From positions 1 to 64,000 of the forward strand of contig JAKVKI010000006.1 of assembly GCA_022486585.1 (NCBI GenBank): a DNA stretch of 64,000 bases, in the 5' to 3' direction. This document shows positions 62,509 through 64,000 of this stretch, piece by piece (positions within the stretch are counted from its first letter, which is position 1; the number at the start of each line of letters is the position of its first letter). The notes under the pieces were generated by a model. The model saw nothing but the letters and a program-made list of their open reading frames with translations. It was not told where the DNA came from and searched no databases. A program made the translations under genes and the position numbers. This DNA comes from Megasphaera sp. (GTDB lineage Bacteria > Bacillota > Negativicutes > Veillonellales > Megasphaeraceae).

Positions 62509-63270
62509 ATGCTGACAGAAGAACGGCATGAAGAAATCATGCGCATTGTCAATACGAGCGGAGCTGTTTCCGTACAAGACTTAGTGAATTTGCTAAATAT
62601 ATCGGAGTCAACGGCACGACGTGATTTGCTCGCCCTTGACCAGGAAGGTAAATTGAAACGAGTTCACGGCGGTGCGACAGCCCTTAAAGATGACAGTGGG
62701 TATGAAGCGAACATGGAAAGTCTCCAAGATAAATACTTATTTCATATGGGAGAAAAAAAACGTATTGCTCAATTTGCTGCAGCTTGCATACAGAAAGATG
62801 ATTTTGTCTATTTGGATGCAGGTTCGACAACGGAACAAATGGCGGATTTTCTCAAAGAATCAGAAGCAACGTTTGTTACCAATAGTATTCCTTTGGCGCA
62901 GAAGCTGGGATGCAATGATGTACGGGTATACATCCTGCCGGGACGTGTTAAGGGGAACACCGAAGCCATTATTGGCAGCGAAATGAGTGATATGCTGCAA
63001 CGGTATCATTTTACCAAGGGCTTTTTCGGCACGAATGGCATCAGTCTTCATACAGGCTGTACGACACCAGATGATGAAGAAGCTGTTTGTAAAAGGGCGG
63101 CTATCCAGCAATGTTTAGATTGCTATGTGCTGGCAGATGAAAGCAAATTTGGGTTATCCTCCTACATTACCTTTGCAGCCTTGTCAGAAGTTAAGATTAT
63201 TACAGTTCGTACGGATCATGATATTAATTATGAACCGTACAAAAAAATTACGGAGGTGCATATACTTTGA
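62509..63270 (+). CDS. DeoR/GlpR family regulator (FruR-like)
   Basis: 253 aa; MLTEERHEEIMRIVNTSGAVSVQDLVNLLNISESTARRDLLALDQEGKLKRVHGGA; followed by fruK. Confidence 0.95.
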   Translation: MLTEERHEEIMRIVNTSGAVSVQDLVNLLNISESTARRDLLALDQEGKLKRVHGGATALKDDSGYEANMESLQDKYLFHMGEKKRIAQFAAACIQKDDFVYLDAGSTTEQMADFLKESEATFVTNSIPLAQKLGCNDVRVYILPGRVKGNTEAIIGSEMSDMLQRYHFTKGFFGTNGISLHTGCTTPDDEEAVCKRAAIQQCLDCYVLADESKFGLSSYITFAALSEVKIITVRTDHDINYEPYKKITEVHIL

Positions 63271-64000
63271 TTTATACAGTTACCTTTAATCCATCGTTGG
63301 ACTATGTCGTCCATATGAAAGAATTTATTGCCGGTGATATTAATAGAGCGGAACAAGAAATGATTTATCCTGGCGGTAAAGGCATTAACGTAGCTCTCGT
63401 CCTTGGTAATCTGCACATCCCGGCTAAAGCATTGGGCTTTGTCGCTGGATTTACAGGACGTGAAATCGAACGTCTTTCTCGTATAAACGGCGTAGATTGC
63501 GACTTCATTTCGCTTGATGAAGGATGCTCGCGCATTAATATGAAAATCAGTGCTGGCGATGAAACGGCTGTTAACGGCATGGGACCGCATATCCCTCAAG
63601 ATAAGATCCAGGCCTTATTGGATCAGATCGATCACATACAAGACGGAGATATACTGGTATTAGCCGGCAGTATTCCCAGCGATATTCCAGATAATATTTA
63701 CGAACAGATACTGAAACGTTTTGAAGGGCGCAATATAAAAACCGTTGTCGATGCAACTGGTGATTTGCTCAAAAACGTCATCAAGTATAAACCCTTTTTG
63801 ATTAAGCCGAATAATTTTGAATTAGGTGAATTATTTAGTGCTGTCCTGCACAGTGATGAAGAAATTACGGTTTGTGCAAAACAACTGCAGGCTATGGGAG
63901 CCCGTAATGTCCTCGTGTCCCTTGGTGGTGATGGAGCGCTTCTCATCGGTGAAGATGGCAAGACCTGCCGTATGGCATCTCCTCACGGTCAGCTCGTTAA
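63267..64000 (+). CDS. fruK: 1-phosphofructokinase (PfkB family), truncated by window edge, TTG start
   Basis: Manual translation (TTG)IYTVTFNPSLDYVVHMKEFIAGDINRAEQEMIYPGGKGINVALVLGNLHIPAKALGFVAGFTG...; TTGA overlap with deoR; RBS GGAGG; absent from the ORF track because it runs off the window. Confidence 0.95.
   Translation, partial: MIYTVTFNPSLDYVVHMKEFIAGDINRAEQEMIYPGGKGINVALVLGNLHIPAKALGFVAGFTGREIERLSRINGVDCDFISLDEGCSRINMKISAGDETAVNGMGPHIPQDKIQALLDQIDHIQDGDILVLAGSIPSDIPDNIYEQILKRFEGRNIKTVVDATGDLLKNVIKYKPFLIKPNNFELGELFSAVLHSDEEITVCAKQLQAMGARNVLVSLGGDGALLIGEDGKTCRMASPHGQLV

Overview
This window is the chromosomal replication-origin region of a diderm Firmicute. A Negativicute, Megasphaera/Veillonellaceae-like, is my inference from gene content: OmpA-, OmpH- and TpsB-type outer-membrane proteins beside Firmicutes-type dnaA/rnpA/jag/RemB genes. 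Almost every gene left of dnaA is on the - strand and almost every gene right of rpmH is on the + strand. DnaA boxes flank dnaA on both sides. Main blocks, left to right: a two-partner secretion pair (TpsA truncated at the left edge, plus TpsB); an Eis-like acetyltransferase, DUF2156 protein, 3-methyladenine glycosylase and IclR regulator; an orphan RND-type adaptor; bofA-recR-ybaB-dnaX; a small SRP RNA; an OmpA-like porin; RocB-like peptidase; GtrA; OmpH; an HD hydrolase; an SfsA-DUF123 fusion; dapF; an AraC regulator and lipase; aconitase divergent from citrate synthase-isocitrate dehydrogenase; a polar amino-acid ABC transporter; EamA; gpsA; kdpFABCDE; a CBS-domain hemolysin-like protein; a secreted Gly/His/Trp-tailed protein; gyrB-remB-dciA-like-recF-yaaA-dnaN-dnaA; rpmH-rnpA-yidD-yidC-jag-mnmE-mnmG-rsmG; an S11 peptidase homologue lacking catalytic residues; a ZTP(pfl)-type riboswitch before an OFA-family MFS transporter; a secreted beta-helix-like protein; azlCD; and deoR-fruK (fruK truncated at the right edge). 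Several real genes are missing from the supplied ORF track: tpsA, kdpF, rpmH and fruK. I found no convincing wholly novel multigene system. The strongest second-look items are the catalytically dead S11 homologue, the DUF2156 gene that seems to need an AUU/AUA start, the ZTP riboswitch on an MFS transporter, and an A10 slippage site in dnaX where both shifted frames stop at once. All homology calls were made by eye from protein motifs, without database searches.
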